A DNA stretch of 64,000 bases. Source: DASZQY01 sp035548515. Lineage in GTDB: Bacteria; Pseudomonadota; Alphaproteobacteria; Rhizobiales; Kaistiaceae. The position numbers were made by a program, and so were the translations under genes. The notes under the pieces are model-generated. The model saw only the letters and a list, made by a program, of their open reading frames with translations. It was not told the origin of the DNA and made no database searches. Below, piece after piece: positions 39,261-46,901 of this stretch (positions within the stretch are counted from its first letter, which is position 1; each line of letters starts with the position of its first letter). Where the stretch lies: assembly GCA_035548515.1 (NCBI GenBank), contig DASZSW010000008.1, forward strand, positions 28,145 to 92,144, read 5' to 3'.

Positions 39261-39342
39261 GGCAGTGATGCCGCATGCCCTCCTTGGGCGTTTCCTCCCT
39301 AGACTTGGGCCGCCTCGCCCCCGCGAGCGGCCCTTTTTCTTG
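39256..39342 (+). ncRNA. mmgR: mmgR/suhB-family (alpha-r8) trans-acting small RNA
   Basis: The ~87-base RNA has three parts. A perfect hairpin TGCGGCA-GTGA-TGCCGCA (39258-39275) comes first. Next is an exposed stretch with two CCTCC-type anti-Shine-Dalgarno segments (CCCTCCTTGGG, TTTCCTCCCTAG). Last is a rho-independent terminator GGGCCG-CTCGC/GCGAG-CGGCCC with TTTTT (39307-39338). Layout, central sequence and position beside an inositol-monophosphatase gene match the mmgR sRNA family, known from the suhB motif and shown in Sinorhizobium to limit polyhydroxybutyrate build-up. It was recognised by pattern, not by model search. Confidence 0.8.
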
Positions 39343-39347
39343 CCTGA

Positions 39348-40238
39348 TTATTCGGCTGCCTCCGGACGCGCCAGCAGGCCGTCCCTTAACGCTGCGCCAA
39401 GGGCCGCGACCAACTTCGAGACGTCGGCCGCAAGCTTCCCGAACTGAGCGGATTTCGCCAGCGTCTTCTCATCCATGTAGAGGCTGCGGTTGAACTCGAT
39501 CTGCACGGCGTGGAGTCCACGTGCGGGCTGGCCGTAGTGCTCCGTGATGAAGCCGCCGGCGTAGGGCTTGTTGCGGCTCACGGCGTAGCCAAGGCCGGTG
39601 AGGACCCGTGCGGCGAGGTCGGTGAGCTCGGGCGCACAGCTCGTGCCGTAACGATCGCCCAGCACAATGTCAGGCCGCACACGGCCGTGCACGCCGCGCA
39701 CCGACGATGGCATCGAGTGGCAGTCGATCAGAGCGACGACGCCGAATTCGGCGCGCGTGTCGAGCACGACTTGGCGCAACGCGCGGTGATACGGCTTGTA
39801 GACGCCGTCGATGCGGGCGAGCGCGTCGTCGACATCCAGGGGACGGGCGTAGATCTCCTCGCTCTCGGAGACGATGCGCGCGATGGTGCCGAGACCCCCG
39901 GCAACCCGCACGGAGCGTACGTTTGCATATGTCGGCAGGGAGCCGGCGAACATCTTCGGATCGAGCTCGTATGGCTCGCGGTTCACGTCTAGCCACGCCC
40001 GCGGGAAATTGGCTTTGAGCAGCGCGCAGCCCAGCGCGGCAGCGGGCCCGACCAGATCATCGACGTAGGAGTCTTCCGAGCGGCGGATCGCTTTCTCGTC
40101 CAGACGCGAGGCAGCAAGAAAATCGCCGGGGTAGCAACGGCCGCTATGCGGCGAGTTGAGGACTACGGGAAGCCGGTTTTTCTCGGGCGCGATGAGCTCG
40201 AACGGTGGCTGGCCGGAGAACGCTGCGGAAGGCTGCAT
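39348..40238 (-). CDS. N-formylglutamate amidohydrolase
   Basis: The 296-residue HutG-type zinc amidohydrolase has VLNSPHSGRCYP, SEDSYVDDL, ANFPRAWLDVNREPYELDP, IDCHSMPS and AVQIEFNRSLYMDE, all hallmarks of the family. The reaction releases formate from N-formylglutamate, the end of one histidine degradation route, but no other hut gene is near. In related genomes this gene sits between hisN and cpdR as here. A more divergent homologue is at 51912. Confidence 0.92.
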   Translation of the reverse strand: MQPSAAFSGQPPFELIAPEKNRLPVVLNSPHSGRCYPGDFLAASRLDEKAIRRSEDSYVDDLVGPAAALGCALLKANFPRAWLDVNREPYELDPKMFAGSLPTYANVRSVRVAGGLGTIARIVSESEEIYARPLDVDDALARIDGVYKPYHRALRQVVLDTRAEFGVVALIDCHSMPSSVRGVHGRVRPDIVLGDRYGTSCAPELTDLAARVLTGLGYAVSRNKPYAGGFITEHYGQPARGLHAVQIEFNRSLYMDEKTLAKSAQFGKLAADVSKLVAALGAALRDGLLARPEAAE

Positions 40239-40383
40239 CGGTGAATGTTGCCAACATCCTCAGGGTGTGTCCACTCACGACAAACGTGACTTTTCCGCGC
40301 TGTTCACGCGATCTTTACTCGGGTAAGAATAATCGGATGCGGGAGCCAGGAGACGGCGCCCAAGGGGTTTTGCAATACCTGCG

Positions 40384-40743
40384 ATGACACGCATCCTGCT
40401 CGCGGAAGACGACACCGACATGCGCCGCTTTCTCGTGAAGGCGCTGCAGAATGCGGGTCATGATGTCGTCGCCTTTGACAATGGCCGCAGCGCCTACGAG
40501 CGGATCCGAGAAGAACCGTTTACATTGCTCCTCACCGATATCGTGATGCCGGAGATGGACGGCATTGAGCTCGCCCGGCGGGCGACGGAACTCGATCCCG
40601 ATCTGAAGGTGATGTTCATCACCGGCTTCGCCGCCGTCGCACTCAACCCGGATTCGAACGCGCCGAAGGATGCAAAGGTGCTGTCCAAGCCCTTCCATCT
40701 CAAGGATCTGGTCAACGAAGTGCAGAAGCTGCTGGCGGCGTAG
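40384..40743 (+). CDS. cpdR: CpdR single-domain response regulator
   Basis: The 119-residue receiver begins MTRILLAEDDTDMRRFLVKAL, with acidic pair Glu8/Asp9-10, phospho-acceptor Asp52 in LLTDIVMPEMDG, and the Lys in VLSKPFHLKDLV. It has no output domain. In Caulobacter, unphosphorylated CpdR primes ClpXP to degrade cell-cycle proteins, and the sequence and context (hutG-like gene, tRNA-Val) match that gene. Divergent from the amidohydrolase. Confidence 0.93.
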   Translation: MTRILLAEDDTDMRRFLVKALQNAGHDVVAFDNGRSAYERIREEPFTLLLTDIVMPEMDGIELARRATELDPDLKVMFITGFAAVALNPDSNAPKDAKVLSKPFHLKDLVNEVQKLLAA

Positions 40744-40807
40744 CCAGGCGGCAGGCTTGATACGGCCGCACTTGGCCGATATATCCGCACGACCCGATGG
40801 AACGGAT

Positions 40808-40882
40808 GGGCGCGTAGCTCAGCGGGAGAGCACACCCTTGACATGGGTGGGGTCACAGGTTCAATCCCTGTCGCGCCCACCA
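40808..40882 (+). tRNA. tRNA-Val (anticodon GAC)
   Basis: A 75-base cloverleaf: acceptor GGGCGCG/CGCGCCC, D arm GCTC-AGCGGGA-GAGC, anticodon arm CACCC-TTGACAT-GGGTG with anticodon GAC, T arm CAGGTTCAATCCCTG-like, and an encoded CCA. It lies 64 bases after cpdR, as in many relatives. Confidence 0.97.
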
Positions 40883-40901
40883 TCCCTTCCAGATCAATGA
40901 C

Positions 40902-41162
40902 TTAGCGACTGGCTCTCCGTGGTGCGCGCTTCGCTGCCTTGCGCACGGTGCGCTTCGCCTTGGTCGCGGTTTTCTTCGCCGTCTTCGATGCCGCCTTAGC
41001 CGTCCGCGGCATCGCCGCCTTCATCTTCTTCGACGCGCTCTTGGCGCCGGCGGTGACGGCGCGCTTGGCGCTCTTCACCACCTTGTCGGTCTCGTGCGGC
41101 GCCAGAAGTCGCGCAACACCCGCGGCGGCAACAGCTCCGATAACAGCTCGCGTGATACCCAT
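40902..41162 (-). CDS. Small Lys/Ala-rich basic protein (histone H1-like tail)
   Basis: The 86-residue product begins with a short hydrophobic segment, MGITRAVIGAVAAAGVARLL, followed by repeated AKKTATKAKR-type segments up to RRASR at the C-terminus. It resembles H1-like bacterial DNA-binding tails, or a tail with a membrane-near N-terminus. Low complexity prevents family assignment. A CTGGAGGG ribosome site precedes the ATG at 41162 (minus strand). Confidence 0.65.
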   Translation of the reverse strand: MGITRAVIGAVAAAGVARLLAPHETDKVVKSAKRAVTAGAKSASKKMKAAMPRTAKAASKTAKKTATKAKRTVRKAAKRAPRRASR

Positions 41163-41231
41163 GATTCACCCTCCAGTTCGGGAAAAGTCGCGGGCATCAA
41201 CGCGGCAGAGAGGCAGGAGGTTCCGCTGCGG

Positions 41232-42023
41232 TCAGGCGTAACCCAGCCGGCGCATCGTGTCACCCACCTCGGCGAGGGCGAGCGCGCGCAGTGCATCGCG
41301 GTCGGGCGGCGGCAGGCGATCCGATTTCGGGCCGGCGATGACGTTGGTGTTGCGGTTGGGGGGCACCAGCGGCCCGCTGCGCCCGCCGAGGGTATCGCCA
41401 AAGGCGGCGACGGTCTGCTCGTAGCGCGACTTCAGCGCGTCGTAGCGCACAACCGTCAGGCGCGGGCGGCCTTCGGCGGCGCTGGTCCAGCCGTCGACGT
41501 GCCGCGCCCAGCGATGGAGCAAGTTGCGCGCCTGCGTCTGCTGGTAGCGCATCATCATGCCTTCCGGCTCCGCAGCGGCGAACTCCAGCGCGCTCATGCG
41601 CCGCGGGCCTTCGTGCCAAGGCCACGACCCGACGACGCGCCAGTACGAGATCATTACATCGACCGGATCGCGGTGGATGTAGAACAGCGGCATGTGCGCC
41701 AGAACCTCGTCAAGGATGCCATCGAAGAACTCGACGGCATGGTGCGATTTGATCACCGTCGGCGTCGGCCGCGCGCTGGCGCGCTTCAGCACCTCCGCGA
41801 CGGCGGACGGATGGAAATAATTGATGTTCAACGCGGTCTGGTCGAAGTCGAGGAACTGGCCGGGCGGATAGCCGTAAGCGCCGGCGATCGAATTCATCAG
41901 GAAGTGCGTGCCGGAGCGCTCGTGGCTCACCACCATTAGGCTCGGCCGCTTGACGAGGCCCGCCGCCGAAGGCCGCTGCAGCAGATCGGACAACGACAAC
42001 GCTGACGTGTGGCGAGATGGCAT
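41232..42023 (-). CDS. Sulfotransferase-domain protein
   Basis: The 263-residue protein has the PAPS 5'-phosphosulfate loop at residues 33-42 (SHERSGTHFL) and a 3'-phosphate motif YIHRDPVDVMISYW. Such enzymes transfer sulfate from PAPS to alcohols or amines; the acceptor is unknown. No signal peptide or membrane segment is seen. It stands alone, upstream of the aminobutyraldehyde dehydrogenase stop with about 100 bases between. Confidence 0.85.
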   Translation of the reverse strand: MPSRHTSALSLSDLLQRPSAAGLVKRPSLMVVSHERSGTHFLMNSIAGAYGYPPGQFLDFDQTALNINYFHPSAVAEVLKRASARPTPTVIKSHHAVEFFDGILDEVLAHMPLFYIHRDPVDVMISYWRVVGSWPWHEGPRRMSALEFAAAEPEGMMMRYQQTQARNLLHRWARHVDGWTSAAEGRPRLTVVRYDALKSRYEQTVAAFGDTLGGRSGPLVPPNRNTNVIAGPKSDRLPPPDRDALRALALAEVGDTMRRLGYA

Positions 42024-42120
42024 CCGGCAGACGAATCATTCGATCGCGAAACACAGCGATGCTGAATCCGCCGACGACTCGGATCAAGTGTAGGACACAC
42101 CGCGCTGCTTCACGTTCACG

Positions 42121-43548
42121 TCATGCCAGCTTCACCATGATGTGGCGCGGCACCGTGTAATCCTCGAGCGCGTAGAGGCTCATGTCCTTGCCGTAGCCGG
42201 ACTGCTTCAGGCCGCCGTGCGGCATCTCGTTGGTGAGCATGAAGTGGCAGTTGATCCACGTGCAGCCGTACTGGAGGCGCGCCGCCACCGCCATCGCCTT
42301 GCCGACGTCCTTGGTCCACACGGATGAGGCGAGGCCATACTCGGAGTCGTTCGCCCAGGTGATCGCGTCTTCCGGCTCGGAGAAGCGCGTCACCGACACC
42401 ACAGGACCGAAGACTTCCTTCTGCACAATCTCGTCCTGTTGCAGCGCGCCGGCGACCACTGTCGGCTGGTAGTAGAAGCCGGAGCCCACGGCGACCTTGC
42501 CGCCCGTCGCGACCTCGGCGTGCTTGCTCGCAACGGCGCGGTCGACGAAGCCCGCGACCCGCTCGCGCTGCTTCGCTGAGATGAGCGGGCCGATCTCGTT
42601 CTTGGTGTCGTCGGGCAGGTCGTAGGCGATGGTCGCCACGGAGGACGATAGATCGGCGACGAGTTTGTCGTAGACCTTGGCGCCGGCATAGATGCGGCAG
42701 GCAGCGGTGCAGTCCTGTCCAGCGTTGGCGTAGCCGAAGACGCGCACGCCTTCCACGACCGCGCTTATGTCGGCGTCGTCGAAGATGATCACCGGCGCCT
42801 TGCCGCCGAGCTCGAGGTGCGTGCGTTTGATCGACGCCTGCGCCGCGGCGAGCACCTTTCGGCCGGTGGCGATCGATCCGGTCAGAGAGATCATCGCGAC
42901 CTTGGGATGGTTGATGAGCGCGTCGCCCGTCGTCGCGCCCCGCCCGACGACGATGTTGAGCACGCCCTCTGGCAGCACCTCGGCGGCGATCTTCGCCAGC
43001 CGCAGCGTCGTGAGCGGCGTCATTTCGCTTGGCTTCAGCACCATCGTGTTGCCTGCGGCCAGGGCGGGTGCGAGCTTCCACGCCGCCATCATCAGCGGGT
43101 AGTTCCACGGCGCGATCGAGGCGACGACGCCTATGGGATCGCGGCGGATGAACGACGTGAAGCCGGGGAGGTATTCGCCGGCGGCGAGCGCCGGGACGAC
43201 ACGGCTGGCGCCGGCGAAGAAGCGGATGACGTCGATGATCGCCGGCGTCTCGTCGCGCGTAACGGTGTGGCGCGGCTTGCCGCAGTTCAGCGCCTCGAGG
43301 TCGGCGATCTCCTGCTCCGATGCCGCGATCGCGTCGGCGAGCTTCATCAGGTAGCCGGCACGCTCGGCGGGTGTCGTGCGCGACCATTTTGCGAAGGCCT
43401 TGGCTGCAGCCTCGACCGCGGCGTTCACCTGTTCGGTAGTCGCTTCCGGAATCGAGGCGATCGTTGCGCCGGTGCGCGGATTGATGACGGGCTCGGCGGG
43501 GCCTTCGCCTTTGGCGAGGTGCGATCCGATCAGCATCTCGGTGTGCAT
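42121..43548 (-). CDS. Gamma-aminobutyraldehyde / betaine-aldehyde-type dehydrogenase
   Basis: The 475-residue NAD(P)-dependent aldehyde dehydrogenase has ASIAPWNYPLMMAAWKLAPAL, the Rossmann-turn SLTGSIATGRKV, the active-site Glu in ELGGKAPVIIFDDAD, and the catalytic Cys280 in AGQDCTAACR. It resembles aminobutyraldehyde dehydrogenases that oxidise the product of putrescine transamination or oxidation. It is the last gene of a polyamine-type importer operon, which supports that role. AAGGAG lies before the ATG at 43548. Confidence 0.88.
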   Translation of the reverse strand: MHTEMLIGSHLAKGEGPAEPVINPRTGATIASIPEATTEQVNAAVEAAAKAFAKWSRTTPAERAGYLMKLADAIAASEQEIADLEALNCGKPRHTVTRDETPAIIDVIRFFAGASRVVPALAAGEYLPGFTSFIRRDPIGVVASIAPWNYPLMMAAWKLAPALAAGNTMVLKPSEMTPLTTLRLAKIAAEVLPEGVLNIVVGRGATTGDALINHPKVAMISLTGSIATGRKVLAAAQASIKRTHLELGGKAPVIIFDDADISAVVEGVRVFGYANAGQDCTAACRIYAGAKVYDKLVADLSSSVATIAYDLPDDTKNEIGPLISAKQRERVAGFVDRAVASKHAEVATGGKVAVGSGFYYQPTVVAGALQQDEIVQKEVFGPVVSVTRFSEPEDAITWANDSEYGLASSVWTKDVGKAMAVAARLQYGCTWINCHFMLTNEMPHGGLKQSGYGKDMSLYALEDYTVPRHIMVKLA

Positions 43549-43565
43549 GGAAGTCTCCTTGTTCT

Positions 43566-43602
43566 GAACCCCCGCCTTCGCGGGGATGACGCCTTCGGCG
43601 TC
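43566..43602. repeat. Short palindromic repeat
   Basis: CCCCGCC-TTCG-CGGGG-type hairpin followed by ATGACGCC-TTC-GGCGTCAT, a perfect 8-base inverted repeat. It fills the gap between the last permease stop and the dehydrogenase start and could stabilise or attenuate the transcript. A degenerate relative is at 38262. Confidence 0.55.
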
Positions 43603-44404
43603 ATTTTCCGCTGCCCGCAACCTGCTCGCCGCCCTCGGTCAGGTAGTAGGCGAAGAGGATAGGCAGGAACGTGATGACGATAACGAAAACCGCGACGACG
43701 TTGGTGACCGGACGCTGGCGCGGCCGCACCAATTCGGTCAGCATCCAGATCGGCAGCGTCGCCTGCTGGCCGGCCGTGAACGTCGTGACGATCACCTCGT
43801 CGAACGACAGCGCGAAGGCCAGCATGCCGCCGGCGAGGAGCGCGGTCGCGATGTTGGGCAGCACGACGCGGGCGAACGTCTGGAAGCCGTCGGCGCCGAG
43901 GTCCATCGACGCCTCGACCAGCGACGGCGACAGGCGGCGGAAGCGCGCCACGGCGTTGTTGTAAACCACGACGATGCAGAACGTCGCGTGGCCGGCGACG
44001 ATGGTCCAGAACGAGAAGGGCACGCCGGCTAGATCGAAGGCGGCGCGCAGCGATATGCCAGTGACGATGCCGGGCAGCGCGATCGGCAGCACGAGCAGCA
44101 GCGATATCGAGTCGCGCCCGAAGAAGCGCGAGCGCGACAGCGCGGCGGCGGCCAGCGTGCCCAGCACCAGCGCCGCAATGGTCGCCAGCACCGCGACCGA
44201 CAGCGAAAGGCGAAGCGCAGCGAAGATATCCCCGCGCTGCCACGCGACGCCGAACCAGCGCAGGGTGTAGCCCGGCGGCGGGAACTGGAAGCTGCGGTCC
44301 TCGGAGGTGAAGGCGTAGAGGACGATGAAGGCCAGCGGGATGTAGATGAACGCGAGGCCAGCGCCAGCGGCGAGACGAAGGCCGAGGGAGGGACGCGGAG
44401 TCAT
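43601..44404 (-). CDS. Polyamine-type ABC transporter permease (PotI-like)
   Basis: The 267-residue protein has six predicted membrane segments, and the inner-membrane permease signature (EASMDLGADGFQTFARVVLPNIATALLAG), which contains the EAA loop that contacts the ATPase. It pairs with the permease at 44891-45838. The ATG at 44404 gives MTPRPSLGLRLAAGAGLA, a normal permease start. The 487-base gap to the partner permease is filled by a DUF559 gene on the other strand. Confidence 0.88.
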   Translation of the reverse strand: MTPRPSLGLRLAAGAGLAFIYIPLAFIVLYAFTSEDRSFQFPPPGYTLRWFGVAWQRGDIFAALRLSLSVAVLATIAALVLGTLAAAALSRSRFFGRDSISLLLVLPIALPGIVTGISLRAAFDLAGVPFSFWTIVAGHATFCIVVVYNNAVARFRRLSPSLVEASMDLGADGFQTFARVVLPNIATALLAGGMLAFALSFDEVIVTTFTAGQQATLPIWMLTELVRPRQRPVTNVVAVFVIVITFLPILFAYYLTEGGEQVAGSGK

Positions 44405-44440
44405 GCTTGACGTAGGGCTGTTGCGACAGAAAGAGTCGCC

Positions 44441-44498
44441 CATCCCTCCCCGGAACGGGGAGGGGGGACCATGCGAAGCATGGTGGGTGGGGAAAGCC
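44441..44498 (+). repeat. Left bracket of the DUF559 cassette (two-hairpin repeat)
   Basis: ATCCCTCCCCGGAACGGGGA, then GGGGGACC and hairpin CCATGC-GAA-GCATGG, then TGGGTGGGGAAAGCC. It ends one base before the DUF559 ATG, so its GGTGGGGAAAG supplies the purine-rich region before the start. It is inverted relative to the copy at 44817-44873. Confidence 0.85.
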
Positions 44499-44499
44499 G

Positions 44500-44874
44500 A
44501 TGGCCAACAGCAAAGCTCGGCGGTTGCGAAAGATGATGACGCCGCAGGAGGTGATGCTGTGGGTACATCTTCGCGCATTGCGCAGCGAGCGAGGGATCCA
44601 CTTTCGCCGGCAGGTACCCAGGCTCGGCTATGTGCTCGACTTCGCTTGTTTGCGAGCCAGTCTTGTCGTGGAGGTCGACGTGGGGCACCACGGCGGACCA
44701 CGAGATGAATTGAGAGATCGTCGGTTGCGCGATGCAGGATTCCGAGTCTTGCGTGTTTGGAACAACGACGTTGAGCAAAACCTCGACGGGGTGATGGACG
44801 CGATTATCAGTGCCGTGGTTTCCCCTCCCACCGCGCTTCGCGCGGTCTCCCCTCCCCGTTCCGGGGAGGGATAG
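44500..44874 (+). CDS. DUF559 (Vsr-like) endonuclease-domain protein, repeat-bracketed
   Basis: The 124-residue protein starts MANSKARRLRKMMTPQEVML and has the PD-(D/E)xK-like pattern of DUF559: Glu17 in TPQEVMLW, Asp47 in YVLDFAC, Glu58 and Asp60 in VVEVDVGHH, then FRVLRVWNNDV. Relatives resemble Vsr mismatch endonucleases and have no settled role. Residues from about 106 (SPPTALRAVSPPRSGEG) are encoded inside a repeat, and the start follows another repeat. It lies between two permease genes of the opposite strand, which suggests it entered the operon as a unit. Whether it is active is not known. Confidence 0.85.
   Translation: MANSKARRLRKMMTPQEVMLWVHLRALRSERGIHFRRQVPRLGYVLDFACLRASLVVEVDVGHHGGPRDELRDRRLRDAGFRVLRVWNNDVEQNLDGVMDAIISAVVSPPTALRAVSPPRSGEG
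44817..44873 (-). repeat. Right bracket of the DUF559 cassette (inverted two-hairpin repeat)
   Basis: On the minus strand it reads ATCCCTCCCCGGAACGGGGA, then GGGAGACC and hairpin CCGCGC-GAA-GCGCGG, then TGGGAGGGGAAACC. Compared with the left copy the second stem changed from ATGC to GCGC on both arms, keeping pairing. It encodes the last ~18 codons of the DUF559 gene. Confidence 0.85.
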
Positions 44875-44890
44875 GCGCCCTGTGACGTCG

Positions 44891-45838
44891 CTACAGCGCA
44901 TCGAATGCTCCCGTGCGCTTGGCGATGGTGAGGAGCACGCCCATGATGATCACCGGCACAACCGAAAAGGCGGCGGCGAGGGGGATGTTTCCGGCGGTGC
45001 CCTGCTGGATGTAGACGACCTGGCCGAGGATCAGCGACGAGGGGCCGACGATCTGCGGCACGATGTAGTCGCCGAGGGTCAGCGAGAAGACAAAGATTGC
45101 GCCGGCGACGACACCCGGCGCGGCGAGCGGCAGGATCACGCTGCGGAAGGTGTGGCCGGGGTTGGCGCCGAGGTCGCCGGACGCCTCGATCAGCGAGGCT
45201 GGCACGCGCTCGAGCGCTGCCTGCACCGGAAGGATCATGTACGGCAGCCAGAGGTACAGGAACACCACCACCATGCCGATGTAGCTGGTGGACAGCGACG
45301 GGCCGCCGACGGTCGGCAGCGCGAGGACGCCATCGAGGATCCACGTGGCGTGGATATGCTCCAGCGTCCAGCCGATGACGCCTTCTTTCGCGAGCAGCAG
45401 CTTCCACGCGTAGACCTTGACCAGGTAGCTGGACCATAGCGGCATCAGGATCGCGACGTAGAAGGCGGCCTTCATGCGGCCGCGAGCATAGCGGGCGGCG
45501 TAGTAAGCGATGGGGAAGGCGACGATGGTCGACAGCAGCGTCACGATTGCGGCGACGCTGGCGGTACGCACGATGACCGCGAAGTTCGCGGGCTGGAAAA
45601 GTTGGGCGTACGTGGCGAGCGTCGGCGTGCGCACGACGACGCCGGAAAAATCGTCGATGGAGAAGAAGCTCTCCGCGAGCAGCGCGAAGAGCGAGCCGAG
45701 GTAGACGACGCCCAACCAGAGCAGCGGCGGCAGGAGCAGCAGGAAAAGATAGAAGCCGTGCCGCGCCACCAGCACGTCGGAGATGCGGCGGCGGAGGCCG
45801 TCGCGCGGCGGGGCGATCTCGGCGGCGGTGAGGCTCAT
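44891..45838 (-). CDS. Polyamine-type ABC transporter permease (PotH-like)
   Basis: The 315-residue protein has a cytoplasmic N-terminus and six predicted membrane segments. The EAA loop EASGDLGANPGHTFRSVILPLAAPGVVAG contacts the ATPase. ATG overlaps the ATPase stop in an ATGA, so the two are coupled. Its partner permease is at 43601, beyond the DUF559 cassette. The pair would form the membrane channel for putrescine or spermidine uptake. Confidence 0.88.
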   Translation of the reverse strand: MSLTAAEIAPPRDGLRRRISDVLVARHGFYLFLLLLPPLLWLGVVYLGSLFALLAESFFSIDDFSGVVVRTPTLATYAQLFQPANFAVIVRTASVAAIVTLLSTIVAFPIAYYAARYARGRMKAAFYVAILMPLWSSYLVKVYAWKLLLAKEGVIGWTLEHIHATWILDGVLALPTVGGPSLSTSYIGMVVVFLYLWLPYMILPVQAALERVPASLIEASGDLGANPGHTFRSVILPLAAPGVVAGAIFVFSLTLGDYIVPQIVGPSSLILGQVVYIQQGTAGNIPLAAAFSVVPVIIMGVLLTIAKRTGAFDAL

Positions 45839-46854
45839 GCGCTGTCCATCAGGTGCAGGGCGGTGCGCGGGAAGGCGAGGCGCACTTTGCTGCCCGGCCC
45901 GGCTTCGCCCGCGCTGGCGGAGGCAACGGCTGCGACCAGGTGGCCGGTGGTGGTGTCCAGTTCGATGCGCTTGACGGCGCCGTGGTACAGCACTTCGCTG
46001 ATGGTGCCCTCGACGACGATCGCATCGGCCGGCGCCGCGCCATTCACGATCGCGATCTTCTCAGGCCGCAGGCTGGCGGCCTTCGCGGTGCCGATCCAGG
46101 CGGCCGTCGTTGCGGGCTCGATCACATTCGAGCTGCCGACGAAATCGGCGACGAAGCGCGTGCGTGGCCGCTCGTATACGTCCTCGGGCGAACCGACCTG
46201 GACGATCTTGCCTTCGTTGAAGACCGCGACGCGGTCGGCCATCGACAGGGCCTCGCCCTGGTCGTGGGTGACGAAGACGAAGGTGAGGCCCAGCGTGCGG
46301 TGCAGTCCCTTCAGCTCGCCCTGCATCTCCTCGCGGAGCTTGAGGTCCAGAGCGCCGAGCGGCTCGTCGAGAAGCAGCACCTTCGGCCGCACGACCAGCG
46401 CGCGGGCGAGCGCGACCCGCTGGCGCTGGCCGCCGGAGAGTTGCGCTGGGCGGCGGTCCTCCATGCCGGCGAGCTTGACCAGCGCCAGGGCTTCGCGTCC
46501 GAGCTCCTCGCGCTCGGCTCTCGCCATGCCGCGGATGGTGAGGCCGTAGCAGACGTTGGCCAGCACGTTCATGTGCGGGAAGAGCGCGTAGTCCTGGAAG
46601 ACCGTGTTCACCGGCCGCCGGTAGGCGGGCACGCCTTCCATCGCCTCGCCGAAGATCGAGATGCTGCCGCCGGTCGGTTGTTCGAAGCCGGCCATGAGGC
46701 GGAGGCAAGTGGTCTTGCCGGAGCCGGAGGGGCCGAGCATGGCGAAGAATTCGCCGGGCGCGATCTGGAGGTCGACGCCGTCCACCGCCTTCACCGGTCC
46801 GTAGTGGCGGGCGACGCCGGAAAAGGAAACGGCGGCGGATGTGTTCGCGCTCAT
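45835..46854 (-). CDS. Polyamine-type ABC transporter ATPase (PotA/PotG-like)
   Basis: The 339-residue ATPase has Walker A GPSGSGKTT, the Q-loop, signature LSGGQRQRVALARAL, Walker B VLLLDEPLGALD and the H-loop VTHDQGEAL, followed by a C-terminal TOBE domain. It powers the importer whose permeases are downstream. Start at 46854 (MSANTSAAVSF) is used; an ATG four codons earlier is also possible. It lies 47 bases after the binding-protein gene. Confidence 0.9.
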   Translation of the reverse strand: MSANTSAAVSFSGVARHYGPVKAVDGVDLQIAPGEFFAMLGPSGSGKTTCLRLMAGFEQPTGGSISIFGEAMEGVPAYRRPVNTVFQDYALFPHMNVLANVCYGLTIRGMARAEREELGREALALVKLAGMEDRRPAQLSGGQRQRVALARALVVRPKVLLLDEPLGALDLKLREEMQGELKGLHRTLGLTFVFVTHDQGEALSMADRVAVFNEGKIVQVGSPEDVYERPRTRFVADFVGSSNVIEPATTAAWIGTAKAASLRPEKIAIVNGAAPADAIVVEGTISEVLYHGAVKRIELDTTTGHLVAAVASASAGEAGPGSKVRLAFPRTALHLMDSA

Positions 46855-46901
46855 CGCACCAACCATAGCCGCCGCCGCCCCCGAAGCGTTATGCCGTCGG
46901 C

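Noticed and set aside
44500..44874. DUF559 gene as a true Vsr mismatch endonuclease
   Set aside because: No cytosine methyltransferase gene is nearby, and the family only shares the fold; the Vsr role is not supported.
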